From Akebia trifoliata (lineage: Eukaryota; Streptophyta; Magnoliopsida; Ranunculales; Lardizabalaceae): a DNA stretch of 64,000 bases. The notes under the pieces were generated by a model. It worked only from the letters and a program-made list of their open reading frames with translations, had not been told where the DNA came from and made no database searches. The stretch lies in assembly GCA_017979445.1 (NCBI GenBank), contig CM030706.1:23019884-23083883 (forward strand), given 5' to 3'. Of the stretch, positions 1 to 11,319 are shown one piece after another. A program made the position numbers and the translations under genes. Numbering within the stretch: the stretch's first letter is position 1; every line of letters begins with the position of its first letter.

Positions 1-545
1 ATCCTATTATGTCACAAGTTCAAGAGCACTAAACATGGATCCCACCTGGATTCGGGTCTATGTGGGTCTTCTCTACCTTAATTAGCAAGGTAAAAAGCTA
101 GTCATGACCAAACTTTGATATGAGTAAAATAACACTAATATGGATCCCACTTAAGTCTAGGCCTACGTGGGTCTTCTCTACCTTAATTGGCAGAACAAGA
201 AGTTGGTCGGGGTCCTATTTTGTCACGAGTTCAAGTGTACTGAAGATGGATCCTGCCTATATCCGAGTCTACGTGGGTCTTCTTTGCCTTAATTGATAAA
301 GTAAGAAGCTGATCGGGGTCCTACTCTACCACGAGTACAATAACATTAAATAAGGACCCCATTTTGGTCCAAGCTTACATGGATTTTTTTTTGTCTTAAT
401 TGGTAGAGTGAGAAACTAGTCGGGATTCTACTCTGGCACAAGTAATTTAATACTAAATTAGGTTCATTCAAGAGTCCGGTCCTCGTAGCTCTCCTCTATT
501 TTAACTAGTAGAACAAAGAGTTGGACGACCATTCTCTGTCCTAAG
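1..545. repeat. Tandem array, ~105-bp unit (family A copy 1)
   Basis: The motif GTGGGTCTTCT recurs at about 61, 167 and 273, with degenerate copies near 376 and 486, giving a period of about 105 bp. Each unit also carries a CTACCTTAATTGG-like stretch and a GTCGGGGTCCTA-like stretch. The array is cut by the window start. It is a diverged relative of the 103-bp array at 5010-6080 and sits at the same place relative to the antisense gene, so it belongs to the left part of family A copy 1. Confidence 0.8.
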
Positions 546-845
546 TGACAAAACACAGAGATTTGTTTAGTAGAAGGAGATTTATTAAGCAGAATATCAG
601 ATCCTCAAAGACATCTACCTATAGGTAGGAGGAAAGTTGCTGAAAAGACTCTAGTTTGCCTTAGAATAATAAAAATACTAAATAATAGTCATTCCAATAA
701 TAAATAAATAAAGTTGAGTTAGAGGCTTCTTGAAGGATAGTAATTCAAAGGTACCTCCCCAATTTTTTTTATGAAAAGGCTCCACCAAAGTAAAATTTAT
801 GTAAGGTAGAACCTAGGGGGAAGAGGTAGTAAATATAAGCAGTTT
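546..845. other. Family A left internal non-coding segment
   Basis: No coding potential seen. The sequence matches 48180-48460 of copy 3 closely (for example CCTCAAAGACATCTACC versus CCTCGAAGACATCTACT), so it is a conserved internal part of family A rather than unique DNA. Confidence 0.6.
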
Positions 846-1300
846 AGCAATTGAATGTGCAGTGCAAACAATGCGACTAGAGTTCACATTGAAGGTAGAT
901 TGGCAATTGGTTTAAGTAATGCAAGCAGTGCAAAGGAACATATCTGTTGCAATTCAGTAATTGAATATGCAACGCAAACAGTGCTAATAGAATTCACATT
1001 GAAGGTAGATTAGTAGTTGGTTTTAAGTAATGCAAGCAGTGCAAAGGAACAGATCTGCTACAATTCAACAATTGAATGTGCAGTGCAAACAGTGCAAATA
1101 GAGTTCACATTGAAGGCAGATTAGCAATTGGTTTAAGTAATGCAAACAGTGTAAAGGAACTGATCTACTGAAGTCTTTAAGTAAAACATAATGTTAAAAT
1201 TTATGCTAAGGTAAAAAATAATTTAGTAGTCGGGTGTGCAGTGCAAATAGTGCGCAAAAGTAGAGTTCATATTGAAGGAAGATTAACAATTTATTTTAAA
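846..1300. repeat. Tandem array, ~111-bp unit, 3 copies plus a partial
   Basis: AGTTCACATTGAAGG or near variants occur at about 881, 991, 1102 and (degenerate) 1263. Each is preceded by TGCAGTGCAAACAGTGC-like sequence and followed by GGTTTAAGTAATGCAAGCAG-like sequence. Family A copy 3 has only one such unit near 48470-48560, so this is a local expansion. Confidence 0.8.
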
Positions 1301-1407
1301 AAATTATTCATTAACAACAAATGAGCATACAAGAGAAGTCCCAAAGGGGGGAAAATACAAAAAATAGTAGCAAAAAAAGAATATAGTTAAAATCAATGAG
1401 TAAATCT

Positions 1408-3807
1408 TCATTCGATGGTAGATGGATGGCTGGTAGAAGGTGAAGTCTTAACAACAAGATTTGGATGGTCAAGCACCTCGTCTTAATTAACATCATTAAT
1501 AGGGGTAGGAGACAGCTCAAAAGGTAGGACAAAAGGCAAGTTAGGGGGCAAATCACTAGCTTGAGAAAGTGAATCGGTTGCTCTAGCTTGGTCCAATTCT
1601 ATGGTACGCCCAGCCACCTTGAGCTTATTAGGGACTCGGTCCAAAATAGTAATGGGAATCCCCTCCTCATCTAATTAGAAGGGTGGGACTCGACTATAAT
1701 CGTCAAACTAGCTATGAATCTCCTTGATGGGAGGATCAGTAGGATCTTCATCCTTTTTATCTTTTTCACCTTCCTCCTCCTCATACTAACATCGAGCAGC
1801 CTCAAAGCCTTTATGATAAGCCTTAGAAAAGGCTTCTTCTACCAACCAAGAATATTGGGCCTATAGCTTTCCTAGTAATATCATGGTCTCAGCCTCATCT
1901 TCTTTTGCCTAAGTTGCCCTAGCCATCTCAATTCCAACCCTAAAGGAGCTTAGCTCAAGCTCTTACTATTGTACCTTCTCTCGAAGATCTGCTAGCTCAA
2001 CGCCTTTCTTCTATATTCTCTTCTTGTAGTTGGCCAGTTCCAATTGAAGAACATCCTAGAAATCTATCAACTTCTTATTGGTGGCCTTCAAGTCTAAGTT
2101 TGCCTTAGAAAATTGGGCCAAGTTAGCCTCCATCTCCTCTCTAGTCTCTTGGGAAAATTGGCTAAAAGAGGCCAACTTAACTTGTAGCAGAGTGATTTTC
2201 TCTTTATGCTCCCTAGTTAGATTAGTCGCCTGGTAGTCAGCTTGACGCCATTTCAGGAAGGACAATGTTCTATAGATGTTGGCTTGCAAGAAGAATAAAG
2301 TAATTAATTGAGTAAAGCCTGAAAAATAGAGTAGGAAGATAAGAGAATTACCTGATAGAGGCTATGAATAAACTGACCAAAACTTGGATCAACATTGGCC
2401 TGATCCGCAACATCCCAATCCTTAGGAAAAATGGATTGGGAGAATAAAACGGTAACAACGATAGGGTTCTTCACCGCGCAACTCTTATTATGAACATAAA
2501 AATGGGGCTGAAAGTCATTAGTTTCATTTTCATCCTAAAGGAAGGTCCCGTGACCCCTCCAGGAGAATGCAACTTCCTCTAGAAGAGTCTTGCAATGACC
2601 GGGACCCTCTTACTTAGACTCCTTTGGAGGGAAAGGACTCTTCAAACTTTTTTTGATCAGCCTACACCTCTTATGCGGTTGAAGATCAGGGCTAGGGTTG
2701 TGCTCCTTAATAGTGCCCGAGATCTACACTACCTGAGCCTGAATCTCTTTAGGAAGCTTAGTAGTAGCAACAGTAACAACAGTAGTAGCAATAGAAGTTG
2801 AAGCAATAGCGACCTGCTCCCCAAGCACCAATGCTAGTTGGCCTACTTCTCTAGTGAGGGTAGAGCCACAAGGGGCTAGATTCTTCTTCTTACCCTGGTC
2901 AATGGGTGGAGTAGCCCTAATGACAAGGGAAAAGTAGGAAGGAAACTTTGAGAGGTCAATGTTCACGGTGTTAGAGGACCCATAGAAGATTGGAGGTGAA
3001 GGCAAATCGAAAATAGAAGCCAAGGGAGAAGAGAGGTCTTTCGGGATCTATTCGACCTGATCAGATAAGGCCCGACGTGTAGGTGGTTGAGGCAAAATAG
3101 AAAAAGGAAAACATATCTGATTTTCCACCACCACCCCCTCAACAACTCTGGTTTGGAGGTCTACTACTACTAACCTCCTATCTTTGGATGCCCTACACTG
3201 TTTTTTCCTCACCTCAACAGCGGAAAAGGTAAAAGAATCTGTGGAGAGAGAGAAAGTAAAAGTTAGAATTAGGTTATGTTGTAGACAGAATGAAAGGGTG
3301 AGATACAACCAGGAATTCAAAAGTCAATCTTACCCTAAAAGGACTGAAAGACTCTAAATCCCTCACAAGGAATGCTAGGGGCGAACTCTCAATTCCCAAA
3401 GATAAATGGGGGTCCTTGTACCACCCTTTGTAAACACTAGGGAGAGAAAAAGCTAGCACCATTGTTCCATTCTTGGAGGACAGCGAGTAATACCCCGAGC
3501 ATTGGAGGATAGCTTTCAGATTGTATTTGGAGAGGAAGTTATTGGGGATTATGCCAATTTTCTCCACAATCTCCACTAGACAGTAGAAGTTGCCAGACAT
3601 TTGGCTTGGGGCCCGATTTATCTAACTTAATACCTCTCTAAGGAAAGGATAAAAAGGGAAACTAAGGCCAACCTTAATTTGGCTAACGTTGACCATAATC
3701 TCTCCTTGACGGCATTCACCAAGGTTTTTGGGGTCATCACAAGCCCGAATAAACATAGAGGTAGGGATATAGAGACCTCTCCGAAGTTGGGCCACGTTAG
3801 CAGTCAT
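1408..3807 (-). pseudogene. PF04195-like gypsy-type transposon protein, copy 1 (broken)
   Basis: Antisense gene of family A. The chosen start is the ATG at 3807 (MTANVAQLRRGLYIP), which matches MAANKTQ and MAINIAQ at the same place in copies 3 and 2. An N-terminal region follows with FYPFLREVLS (3622-3650), then MSGNFYCLVEI and GYYSLSSK (3274-3600). This order resembles the N-terminal domain of 'putative gypsy type transposon' proteins. Next come a Lys/Val-rich linker, a coiled coil (2056-2289 and below; HKEKITLLQ, EEMEANLAQF) and an acidic C-terminus ending at TGA 1408-1410. A 68-bp intron at 2284-2351 has donor CAG|GTAATT and matches introns in copies 2 and 3. Another donor, AGG|GTAAGA, lies near 3335. 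In-frame stops and frame changes break the gene. The function is unknown. The family assignment is by eye from motif order and has no database support here. Confidence 0.55.
2284..2351 (-). other. Short intron in antisense gene, copy 1
   Basis: Read on the minus strand, the donor is TATCAG|GTAATTC and the acceptor is TTCTTGCAAG. Joining the flanks runs from IHSLYQ into ANIYRTLSFLKW. Copy 3 has the same intron at 49685-49760 (CAG|GTAACTC to TTTGCAG|GCC), which is the main support. Confidence 0.6.
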
Positions 3808-3982
3808 TGAGAAAATAAGTTTGTAGAAAAGAGAAAAAGTAAAGAAGATTACCTCAGTATGGAAAGAGGTAATAATAATAACGAAGCAGAAAGAAAGAGA
3901 GAAGGGGTTTTTCATAAAATGCAAAGAGACGAGATCATAGAGAACAATAGCACAGTTAAAAGGAGAATGAGCACTAAGTCTC

Positions 3983-3992
3983 CTATTTATAA
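3983..3992 (-). promoter_or_regulatory. TATA box of antisense gene, copy 1
   Basis: Minus strand reads CTTATAAATAGGAG. The same element sits at the matching distance upstream of the start codon in copy 2 (40331-40340) and copy 3 (51491-51500). Conservation in three copies supports a real promoter directing transcription opposite to the LTR. Confidence 0.65.
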
Positions 3993-4270
3993 GAAAAAAT
4001 AGATTAGTACACTTGTTTGAGAAGACAACCTAAATTCAACTTAAACGTCGTAATTTGGAGGTAGTATTGATGATAGCTGGGGTACATGGACGGACACTAA
4101 GGAAGATCTATCCATCTTAGCCATCAAAGATGATTTGAAATAACATTCCATTAAATACGTTGATTCATTAAGAGTAGAAGTTATTATAGAAAATCAAGGC
4201 AACCAATGAGAAAGAAGTTACGTGTCTCGAGAAGACAAAGTAACTTCTCGTCTCCTCGAGATAGGATAAT

Positions 4271-4830
4271 TGTAGAGGAAAATCACGCAATTATCTAAGT
4301 CATACACGTGTCCAAACCGATTAAGTGGTACCATACACAAATCAACATGCGGGTGCTACCCAGCAGCAAGGCAGGTCAAATCAAAGATCTCCCTAGTCTA
4401 GCTAAAAGGGCAGCACAACATTAAAATAAGACCTAGTTTACAAAGCAAGGCAAACTTGGTCAAAAAATACCCATAATCCTGATATGAGCATGTCAAGCCC
4501 AGAGATCTTGGAAGAGATCTCCCTAGTATAGTATAACCAATTTAGAAGATCCCCATTTTGTTTATGGATCCACAGAATGAGAGAATTCCCCAGAATCACT
4601 ACCCGTAAGAGAAAAAACCCTGATTCGTAGTAAGGATCCATAAATAACACAATTAGCACAGAGGAAGGGAGCTTTTGGTAGATTGGAAGGCTAACCAGCT
4701 CTTTAGACTATTCCCTTATTTTTCTAACTTGAGCATCGAAGTGATTTTGGCAAGCACCATATTGGCATAAGAAGGGATGTGATAGAAGTGACTTCGGATC
4801 CGTGAGGCAAAATCCATCACCACCGTTTAC
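4271..4830 (+). repeat. Right LTR of family A copy 1
   Basis: Begins TGTAGAGG after a GA-rich stretch (CTCGAGATAGGATAAT), as expected for a 3' LTR next to a polypurine tract. A plus-strand TATA-like CCATAAATA lies at 4638-4646, matching CTATAAATA in the copy 2 LTR. The right end is placed by alignment with copy 2, whose LTR ends CCTCTACA, the inverted complement of TGTAGAGG. Confidence 0.65.
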
Positions 4831-4859
4831 TGGATTCTGACCACATAGGTCAGAATCCA
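4831..4859. repeat. Perfect 12-bp inverted repeat (hairpin)
   Basis: TGGATTCTGACC, five bases, then GGTCAGAATCCA: a perfect 12-bp stem with a 5-nt loop. It abuts the inferred end of the copy 1 LTR. It is followed by about 150 bp (4860-5010) in which I recognise nothing. Confidence 0.8.
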
Positions 4860-5009
4860 ATAAACTAAGAAGAACCTTATAGAGTAATGAGGGTTGGCCA
4901 AAATGGGGTATACTACTTGTCTAAATTGTCGGATCAAGAGCTTCTTAGATTGTGGAATACGTGTAACCTCAAAAGATATTATTAATAAAAAGAAATCTCC
5001 CTTAGTTGT

Positions 5010-6080
5010 CGGTAACTTGTACAAGAAAATACACTGAGTTGGGTTTCTTTGGGAGTCAGGTCCTTGTAGCTCTCTTCTACTATAAATGGTAGAGTGAAGA
5101 GTTGGATGGCAACACTTTGTCTTGAGTGATAGAGTACTAAATTGGGCTCCTTTGGGAGTAAGGTCCTCGTAGCTCTCATTGGCCTTAAGTGGTAGAGTGA
5201 AGAGTTAGACAGCCATGCTCTATCTTGAGTGACAAAACATTGAGTTGGGCTTTTTTGGGAGTCAGGTCCTTGCAGCTCTTCTCGGTCTTAAGTGGTGGAT
5301 TGAAGAGTTGGACCACCACGCTCTATCTTGAGTGATAGAGTACTGAGTTGGGCTCTATTGGCAGTTAGGTTCTCACAGCTTTCTTCTGCCTTAAGTGGCG
5401 GAATAAAGAGTTGGACGACCACACTCTGTTCTGAGTGACAAAGCATTGAGTTGGGTTTCTTTGGAAGTCAGATCCTCACAGCTCTTCTCTACTTTAAGTG
5501 GCAAAATGAAGAGTTGGACGGCCACGTTCTGTCTTGAGTGATAGAGTACTAAATTGCGCTCCTTTGGGAGTCAGGTCCTCACAGCTTTCCTTTGCCTTAA
5601 GTGGCAGAGTTAAGAGTTGGACGGCCATGCTTTATATTGAGTGATAAAACACTGATTTGGGCTTCTTTGGGAGTCAGGTTCTCACACTCTTCTTTGCCTT
5701 AAGTGATAGAGTGAAGAGTTGGACGGCTACGCTTTGTCTTGAGTGACAAAGCACTAAGTTGGGCTCCTTTAGGAATCAGGTCCTAGTAGCTCTCTTCTGC
5801 CTTAAGTGGCACAATGAAAAATTGGATGGCCACGTTTTGTCCTGAGTGGCAGTGCATTGAATTGGGTTTTTGGGAGTTAGGTCCTCACAGTTCTCCACTG
5901 CCTTAAATGGTAGATTGAAAAGTTAGTCGGTCACACTTTGCCCTAAGTGACAAATCACTGAGTTGGGTTCCCTTGGAAGCCAAGGTCTTCGTGGTTCTAC
6001 TCTGTCTTACTTAACAGGGTATAGAGCTGGTCAAGACCCTGCACTTCCTTGATTAGCAAAGCACTGAGTTAGGTCCATAT
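5010..6080. repeat. Tandem array, 103-bp unit, ~10 copies (family A copy 2)
   Basis: The block AGGTCC(T)..GTAGCTCT recurs at 5058, 5161, 5264, 5367, 5470, 5573, 5676, 5778, 5879 and 5983. The spacing is exactly 103 bp for the first seven units and 101-104 bp after that. Each unit also contains GAAGAGTTGGACGGCCA and GAGTTGGGCT. The array belongs to the left part of family A copy 2. Copy 3 keeps about one unit (48060-48180). No coding capacity is evident. Confidence 0.92.
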
Positions 6081-6594
6081 TCAAGGGTAGGAGTTATCTC
6101 TCCAAGGTAGAACGATAGTCAGCCTAGACATATGTTACTAGATATCCTAAGTGATCTATGCTATACCCAATGAGTATTTTAATGTACCTAACCTTGGAAA
6201 GGTTCTAACTAAGTAAGAAAAACATAAGGTAGAACCTAGGGGGAAGAAATAGGAGGTGTAGAGATCAGAACAAACTTCTATTGGAGCTTTTGTTAGAGCA
6301 AATTGTAAGCTAAGTACAAGATTCTTCCTATGTAGAGAAGACTAAGATTTTTCAAATAGAAAAATCTTGATTAATTGCACTTAAGTTATTCAGCTAAGTC
6401 AGAGCGAAAAGTAGAATTGTTCATATGGAAAAGTTTTATTTAAGGAGAATTGAGTACATAAAAAGAAGTTTACAATTGATAAAAAGCAAAATTCTTCATT
6501 AAGTATTAAATTTTGTACAAAAGAAAACCTAAAAATGGAGAGTACAAGAAAAAGTAGCAAAAACATAGTACATCAAAAACCAAAAGACAAACAT

Positions 6595-6797
6595 TCACTC
6601 AACAGGAGGAATCTGGTTCGTTGGAGAAAAGACCTCAACAGAGTTGGGATGGATGGTCAGCTCATCTAGATCAACATCAATAATCAGAAGAGGAGCCAAA
6701 TTGCTAGCAGAGGTGAGTAAATTGGCCCGCTTGGTCTAATCCAGGTCCACAATCTACCCAATATCCATAAGCTCACCTGGGATATGATTTAAGATGG
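6595..6797 (-). pseudogene. PF04195-like transposon protein, copy 2, C-terminal piece
   Basis: The C-terminus of the family A antisense gene reads toward TGA at 6595-6597 and ends in a short Pro-rich tail, as in copies 1 and 3. The reading is cut at 6797 by insertion of the 29.8-kb element. The upstream part resumes at 36594, where the flank aligns base by base with copy 3 near 49060-49100. Between 6081 and 6594 lies non-coding family A sequence. Confidence 0.55.
6793..6797. repeat. Target-site duplication GATGG, left copy (right copy 36589-36593)
   Basis: GATGG directly precedes the TGTAGACACC start of the outer element and recurs at 36589-36593. There the family A sequence resumes in register, shown by alignment to copy 3 (49060-49100). 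Confidence 0.8.
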
Positions 6798-8206
6798 TGT
6801 AGACACCCCATTTTTGCATACGCCTGATTAATCAACTCGTTAACCTGATTGTGACGGTTCCCAATTATGGATGAATATTTTAATATTTTTTATTTGTTAC
6901 TAAATATATTTCAAAAATTCGGATGAGGTATCTCAAACAAACAAAACTTTAGAAATCACGCTATACTAGGAAAATATGGCCCAAAAACGTAAAAATCATC
7001 ATTTTTAGACAAAAGAAAATTTTACCAGAAAAATCGCTAAAAAATGACTAAATTACCAAAATACCCTAACGTCAAAACTTCCTTAAAGCCTTTATTACAC
7101 TTAAGAAAATCCTTTTGAATATATAAAATAACAAATTAAAATCAAATAAATTGCTTCACCAATTTTCACAAAATTATGAAAACGCCCTCAATAGATACTC
7201 CCATTAAATTTTTTACGACAAATCGATTCTAAAATATCCTAAAATCTCGAAAAATATCTTCAAAATGTAAAAGCCCACTTTGAGGGCAAAATGATAATTT
7301 GCCAACCCTAAAAATTTAAAATTTTGAAATTAATAATTAAAACATTAATGAACGCAAAGTGAAACCTTAATAAATTAAATTTAAACTTTTAAACAAATAA
7401 AATCAATTAATCAAGCCTAAGGGTGAAATTTTAAGTGGTAGCCCACTTGTTCAAATGGAGCCCACCTGACATTTATTAAAAGATCCATCAGGGTGTCCAA
7501 AGAATTAAAGATATAATTAGGGGGATTCTCCAAAAAAATTAAAAAATATTATTTCATTGTACGTAAGAATTAAAATCCTAATTAAATCTTAATTAAACAA
7601 CATAATCTTATCTAAAAGAAACCAAGTCAAACTAAAAAACTTCCCAAAAACTCTATAAATAGGAGCCTCCACAACCCAATCTCGCAGGTCAAGAGAAACC
7701 TTAGGAAAGAGAGGTCAGAAATACCTTGGGGCCTTCCTAAAACCCTAAATTCGAAGTCCCAACTCTCTATTTAACATCTAAACCCCAATTTTTGCTCAAA
7801 AAACCCCCAGAAATCCTCTAAAAAACCTAGAAGTCCTCCAAAAAATCATAAAATACTCAGATTTAAGAGGAGGATATCTCATCTTGGAGATTAGAAGCGG
7901 ATCCAGTGATGAATAGAAAGTAGGAAAACTCATACGACGACACTCTTCACCAATTCTGAGGGAACGAGTTGTTACAATCACCCGGGTAAGTTAGGTTTTT
8001 ATTTTATTTTACTTAGGTCATTTTTAGCAATGTAATAATTTTTGGGAAAAGTAGAGACCGGCGTTTGCCTAACGGGATCGATGTTTAACACCTTCCGATC
8101 CCGTAATGTGATCCCCAGACCCTTTCTTTTCATAGATTAGTACATTTTTTTTGTTTTGAGTCATGTTTCGGTTCCTAGGTCATAAAATTAGGTGGCGATT
8201 CCCAAA
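6798..8206 (+). repeat. 5' LTR of outer Tat/Ogre-like element (3' end missing)
   Basis: Aligns with 35051-36545 along its length, for example CATTTTTGCATACGCCTGAT and CTATAAATAGGAGCCTCCAC (TATA box near 7655). Homology stops at CCCAAA (8206), so about the last 45 bp of the LTR and the primer-binding site are lost. The central part is very A-rich. Confidence 0.8.
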
Positions 8207-8274
8207 TCGTTTGTTTTTCTCTTTCTATCTTCTTCTCCATATGTGTACTGAAAGGGATAGCAAAGAAAAAGACG

Positions 8275-8305
<31 letters not shown>

Positions 8306-9700
8306 TTATCGACTCTCGTTAATGGCGATTTTGAGAAGTCTGGTTTGGATTTTAATAATCTCAACAATGGCGTTGAAGTATCTCACAAGAAATACCTAGA
8401 ATACCAATATCTTATGGTAAAAACAACCATCAAAGAATAAAGAACAGGATACCATTTTTCAACCCCCGAAGAACTGGATCAATGAAACATATGGTTCATT
8501 TTATTCTACCAATAGATATCGAAGTTATGAGAATCGAATGCAGCTCTGTAAATCTAAATTGTTGCTAAATGAAGGTTGAGATAGCATTGTTAAAACATTT
8601 TTACAGAACATTCTAGTGAGAATTAGGTCTGGGCACCTATTAATAAAATGTAGATCTCATCGAGTAGATTACTTTAGAACCTAAATTCACTCGATTTCGT
8701 TATCGAGAGCCTTGGATATCATCGATGCAAATTCGGATTGTATTTTCTTAATTTACAGAAAATCCGAATTTATCTAGTGTTAGCACAGTTAATGTTCCTG
8801 ATTTATTTTGTGAGAGCGATCTCATTTAGCACCTCCAGAGAGGAGTTGAGGAAGCTAATAAGTTTCTTCCAAATGGTGACAACCCGATTCTTTATTTAGA
8901 GAGAAATTGGTTATTACCGCAAGAACCAAGGAACAAGGCCAATGAGGTTGAGTATGAGGAAGAGAGAGAGAAAGATTGTGTGAGTTGTGGATGTGTGAAT
9001 TTGTGTTGGATGGCAGCAACATAAAAAATAAAAAAAAATTCTGAGATGTGTGTTGCTGGCAACAACATAAATATAAGATTTTTTTTTTGAGGTGGTGTTG
9101 TGTTGGCCAACAACATACATAAGAAAAAAAGGGTTTTTTTGTTGGCAGCAACATAAATATTTTTAATAGAATTCTTTTTTTTCTTTTTAGAAAAAAAGGA
9201 CTTATTGGTTGCAATGGTGTTAAAAAGAATCTTTTTTCAATCGTCACACCAATTTTTATCTATAACACACTATCGGTGTTTGTTAATTCTTTATTTGATT
9301 GCAAACGAGTTGGTGTGGCAATAAGATCTTTCTCTTTGATTTTATTTTGGGATGTGTTTCTAATTTTTTTATATAGTTTTTTTTTAAGAAGGGTTCATCG
9401 CTCATTTTCCCTATAGCCATCATTCTATCATCAATTCAATATTTGTTGGAATCTTGATTTACGTTGAATCACCTAAAGTGATCCTTGATTAAACCCTAGA
9501 TAAAAACAAAAAAATAAAATAAAAATAAAAATTTTGTGCCTGTTTCAATGTTGGATCTGATTGATTATTTTGTGTTATATTCATTGATTGCCCATCTATT
9601 ATGCCATGATCTCTACAAATATATTTTGATGCGCTTGCTTTGATCTTGATCTCAATGCTATGAATTTTGTATTATCTGATTAGTATTTATGCGGCATCCA
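8207..9700. other. Unidentified AT-rich segment with short repeats
   Basis: No convincing gene. It contains a CT microsatellite (about 8278-8310) and four copies of a GGCAGCAACATAAA-like motif (about 9010-9150) separated by A/T runs. There is also a loose inverted repeat around AAATTCGGAT..ATCCGAATTT (8730-8775). Long minus-strand reading frames across 8855-9247 are low-complexity. The segment probably entered when the 5' LTR end was lost. Confidence 0.5.
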
Positions 9701-11283
9701 TATGTTAATGGTTTGATGATGTGACCTAGCTCGTGGGCCCATTTATTCGAAAAACACCCCGGGCACACCCCATCCTATTTTGCACACACCACTAGCACGT
9801 TTAAATTACTTTGCATTGTACTCTTGTATGTCCCTTATAGCCAACATGGTACTAGTGTGTAGTCCGGTCTCCTCGTCAATGCGACGTCATTCATGAAAAT
9901 CACAACTCCAGTTACATACCTTAGGATATATAAAACTTGAGCATCAATACCATTTGATCAGGTGATTCTGAAAGGTATATCGATGTACCTATGTTGGAGC
10001 GACCTGAGCCTTTTTCCTATTGTAAGCCACAAAGTCCCATGTCCCGATCGCCAACCTAGACTCGTACCTATACGGTATATCAAAGTTAATCTAATTTCAC
10101 CAACTACACTTCTTGGTTAAAATCAGTGTCTAAGCGAGATCCTACCCTGATGTACTACGGTACAAGGGGGATAGACTAGGTCTATTCTAGACGAGACGTG
10201 ACTTAAGAGTGCCCTTACTCAGCATTGTACGCCACCTCTAGACTAGGGATTAAACTAACTGTTTTTGACTTCAGAGATTTGGGTTGGAGTCTTAGATTAT
10301 CACTTTGAATACTTACGGTATATCAAACCAAGTCACCACATACCGTCTGAACGAGTACTCTCGAGAAGTATATAGATACACTTGGGCAAGGTTGGCCAGA
10401 TAAATTGCATTGTATGTAGTAAACCTAGAGTCTAGGAGCTTTCCTACAGGTCACGACGAGAATCGACTATGGGTATTCCTGGGTTGGTCTATTCAATCCA
10501 ATCAACAGGTAAGTGGGTGGACTGGTCCAAACCATTCAAAGTAAATCCATAATATCTGTCTGACCCAATGTGTGAAATGTAAATCAATTTGCCCAATCAA
10601 CAAATGGATCAAATTAATCAACACCAAAGCAGTTGGACCAATTGGTTTTACTTTCAAAGATTCAGACTATTTTATACCAAAAAAAATTCGATCTTAGGGT
10701 CAAATTAATTTGCCTGATCAAAGGTTTAATCCTAATCAGGGATAGACCTGAGATTAACCTTTCTCACATTTTTAGTCATTATAGACTTATAGTGCATTTG
10801 GATTCAATGTTTGCCACCAGACTTGGGTTAATTTTTAATCATGTGGTTAAGAGTCCAACCTTCAGAATCAATGGTTAATCTTGGTTTACTTCCAATCAGG
10901 TAAGAATTGCTCCTAGACATTCTGAACCCCGATATATGCTATTTTGGGTCCGTCAAAAGAGTTGTCAAGCCAAAGTACCAATGTCAACACCAAGTGGTCT
11001 AACCTTGCACCATAGTATCAAGTCCATCCACCCAAAAGGACCTCCTCGCTTTATAGATAAGTGTCCATGAGTTTCCTTTTAGTTTTAGTTCAGTTTTCGT
11101 CAATCTTTAAATTTAGTTGGTCATTTCAATTATGTTAGTCTTTATTTAATTCTCGAGTTTTAGTCAAGTTCGTCAGTTTATGTTTTTTTAATTCTAATAA
11201 AATAAAGAAGTTTTTGATTATCATGCGTGTAATAACGATTTGAACATAATATCAAACTTGAAGAATGACTTAGAACTCACTAA
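9700..11283. other. Retroelement leader-like non-coding sequence
   Basis: 10090-10315 is clearly related to 53860-53912 plus 63371-63535. Shared blocks include CACTTCTTG, CCTACCCTG, AAGAGTGCC and TCAGAGATTTGGGTT. It therefore belongs to the same untranslated leader family as the Athila-like sequence hosting the Copia insertion. No open reading frame of note; 10633-10878 is open by chance and unlike known proteins. Confidence 0.5.
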
Positions 11284-11319
11284 TTGAACTTAATAGATAT
11301 TGAAATTAAAGAGTACACT
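11284..11319 (+). pseudogene. Pre-RT polyprotein fragment, left of nested insertion
   Basis: The reading LNLIDIEIKEYT continues in frame into QEVQIG at 28109 once the nested element and its target duplication are removed. An upstream stop (TAA, 11281) shows decay. This segment normally precedes the reverse transcriptase domain in Tat/Ogre polyproteins. Confidence 0.6.
11315..11319. repeat. Target-site duplication of nested Tat element, left copy (right copy 28104-28108)
   Basis: ACACT on the left and ATACT on the right; four of five bases match. The flanking coding frame is continuous across the site. Confidence 0.65.

Noticed and set aside
8855..9247. 130-codon minus-strand open frame
   Set aside because: Made of A/T runs and GGCAGCAACATAAA repeats; low-complexity Cys/Phe/Leu product, no family resemblance.
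10633..10878. 81-codon plus-strand frame
   Set aside because: In untranslated leader-type sequence; composition and content give no support for a gene.
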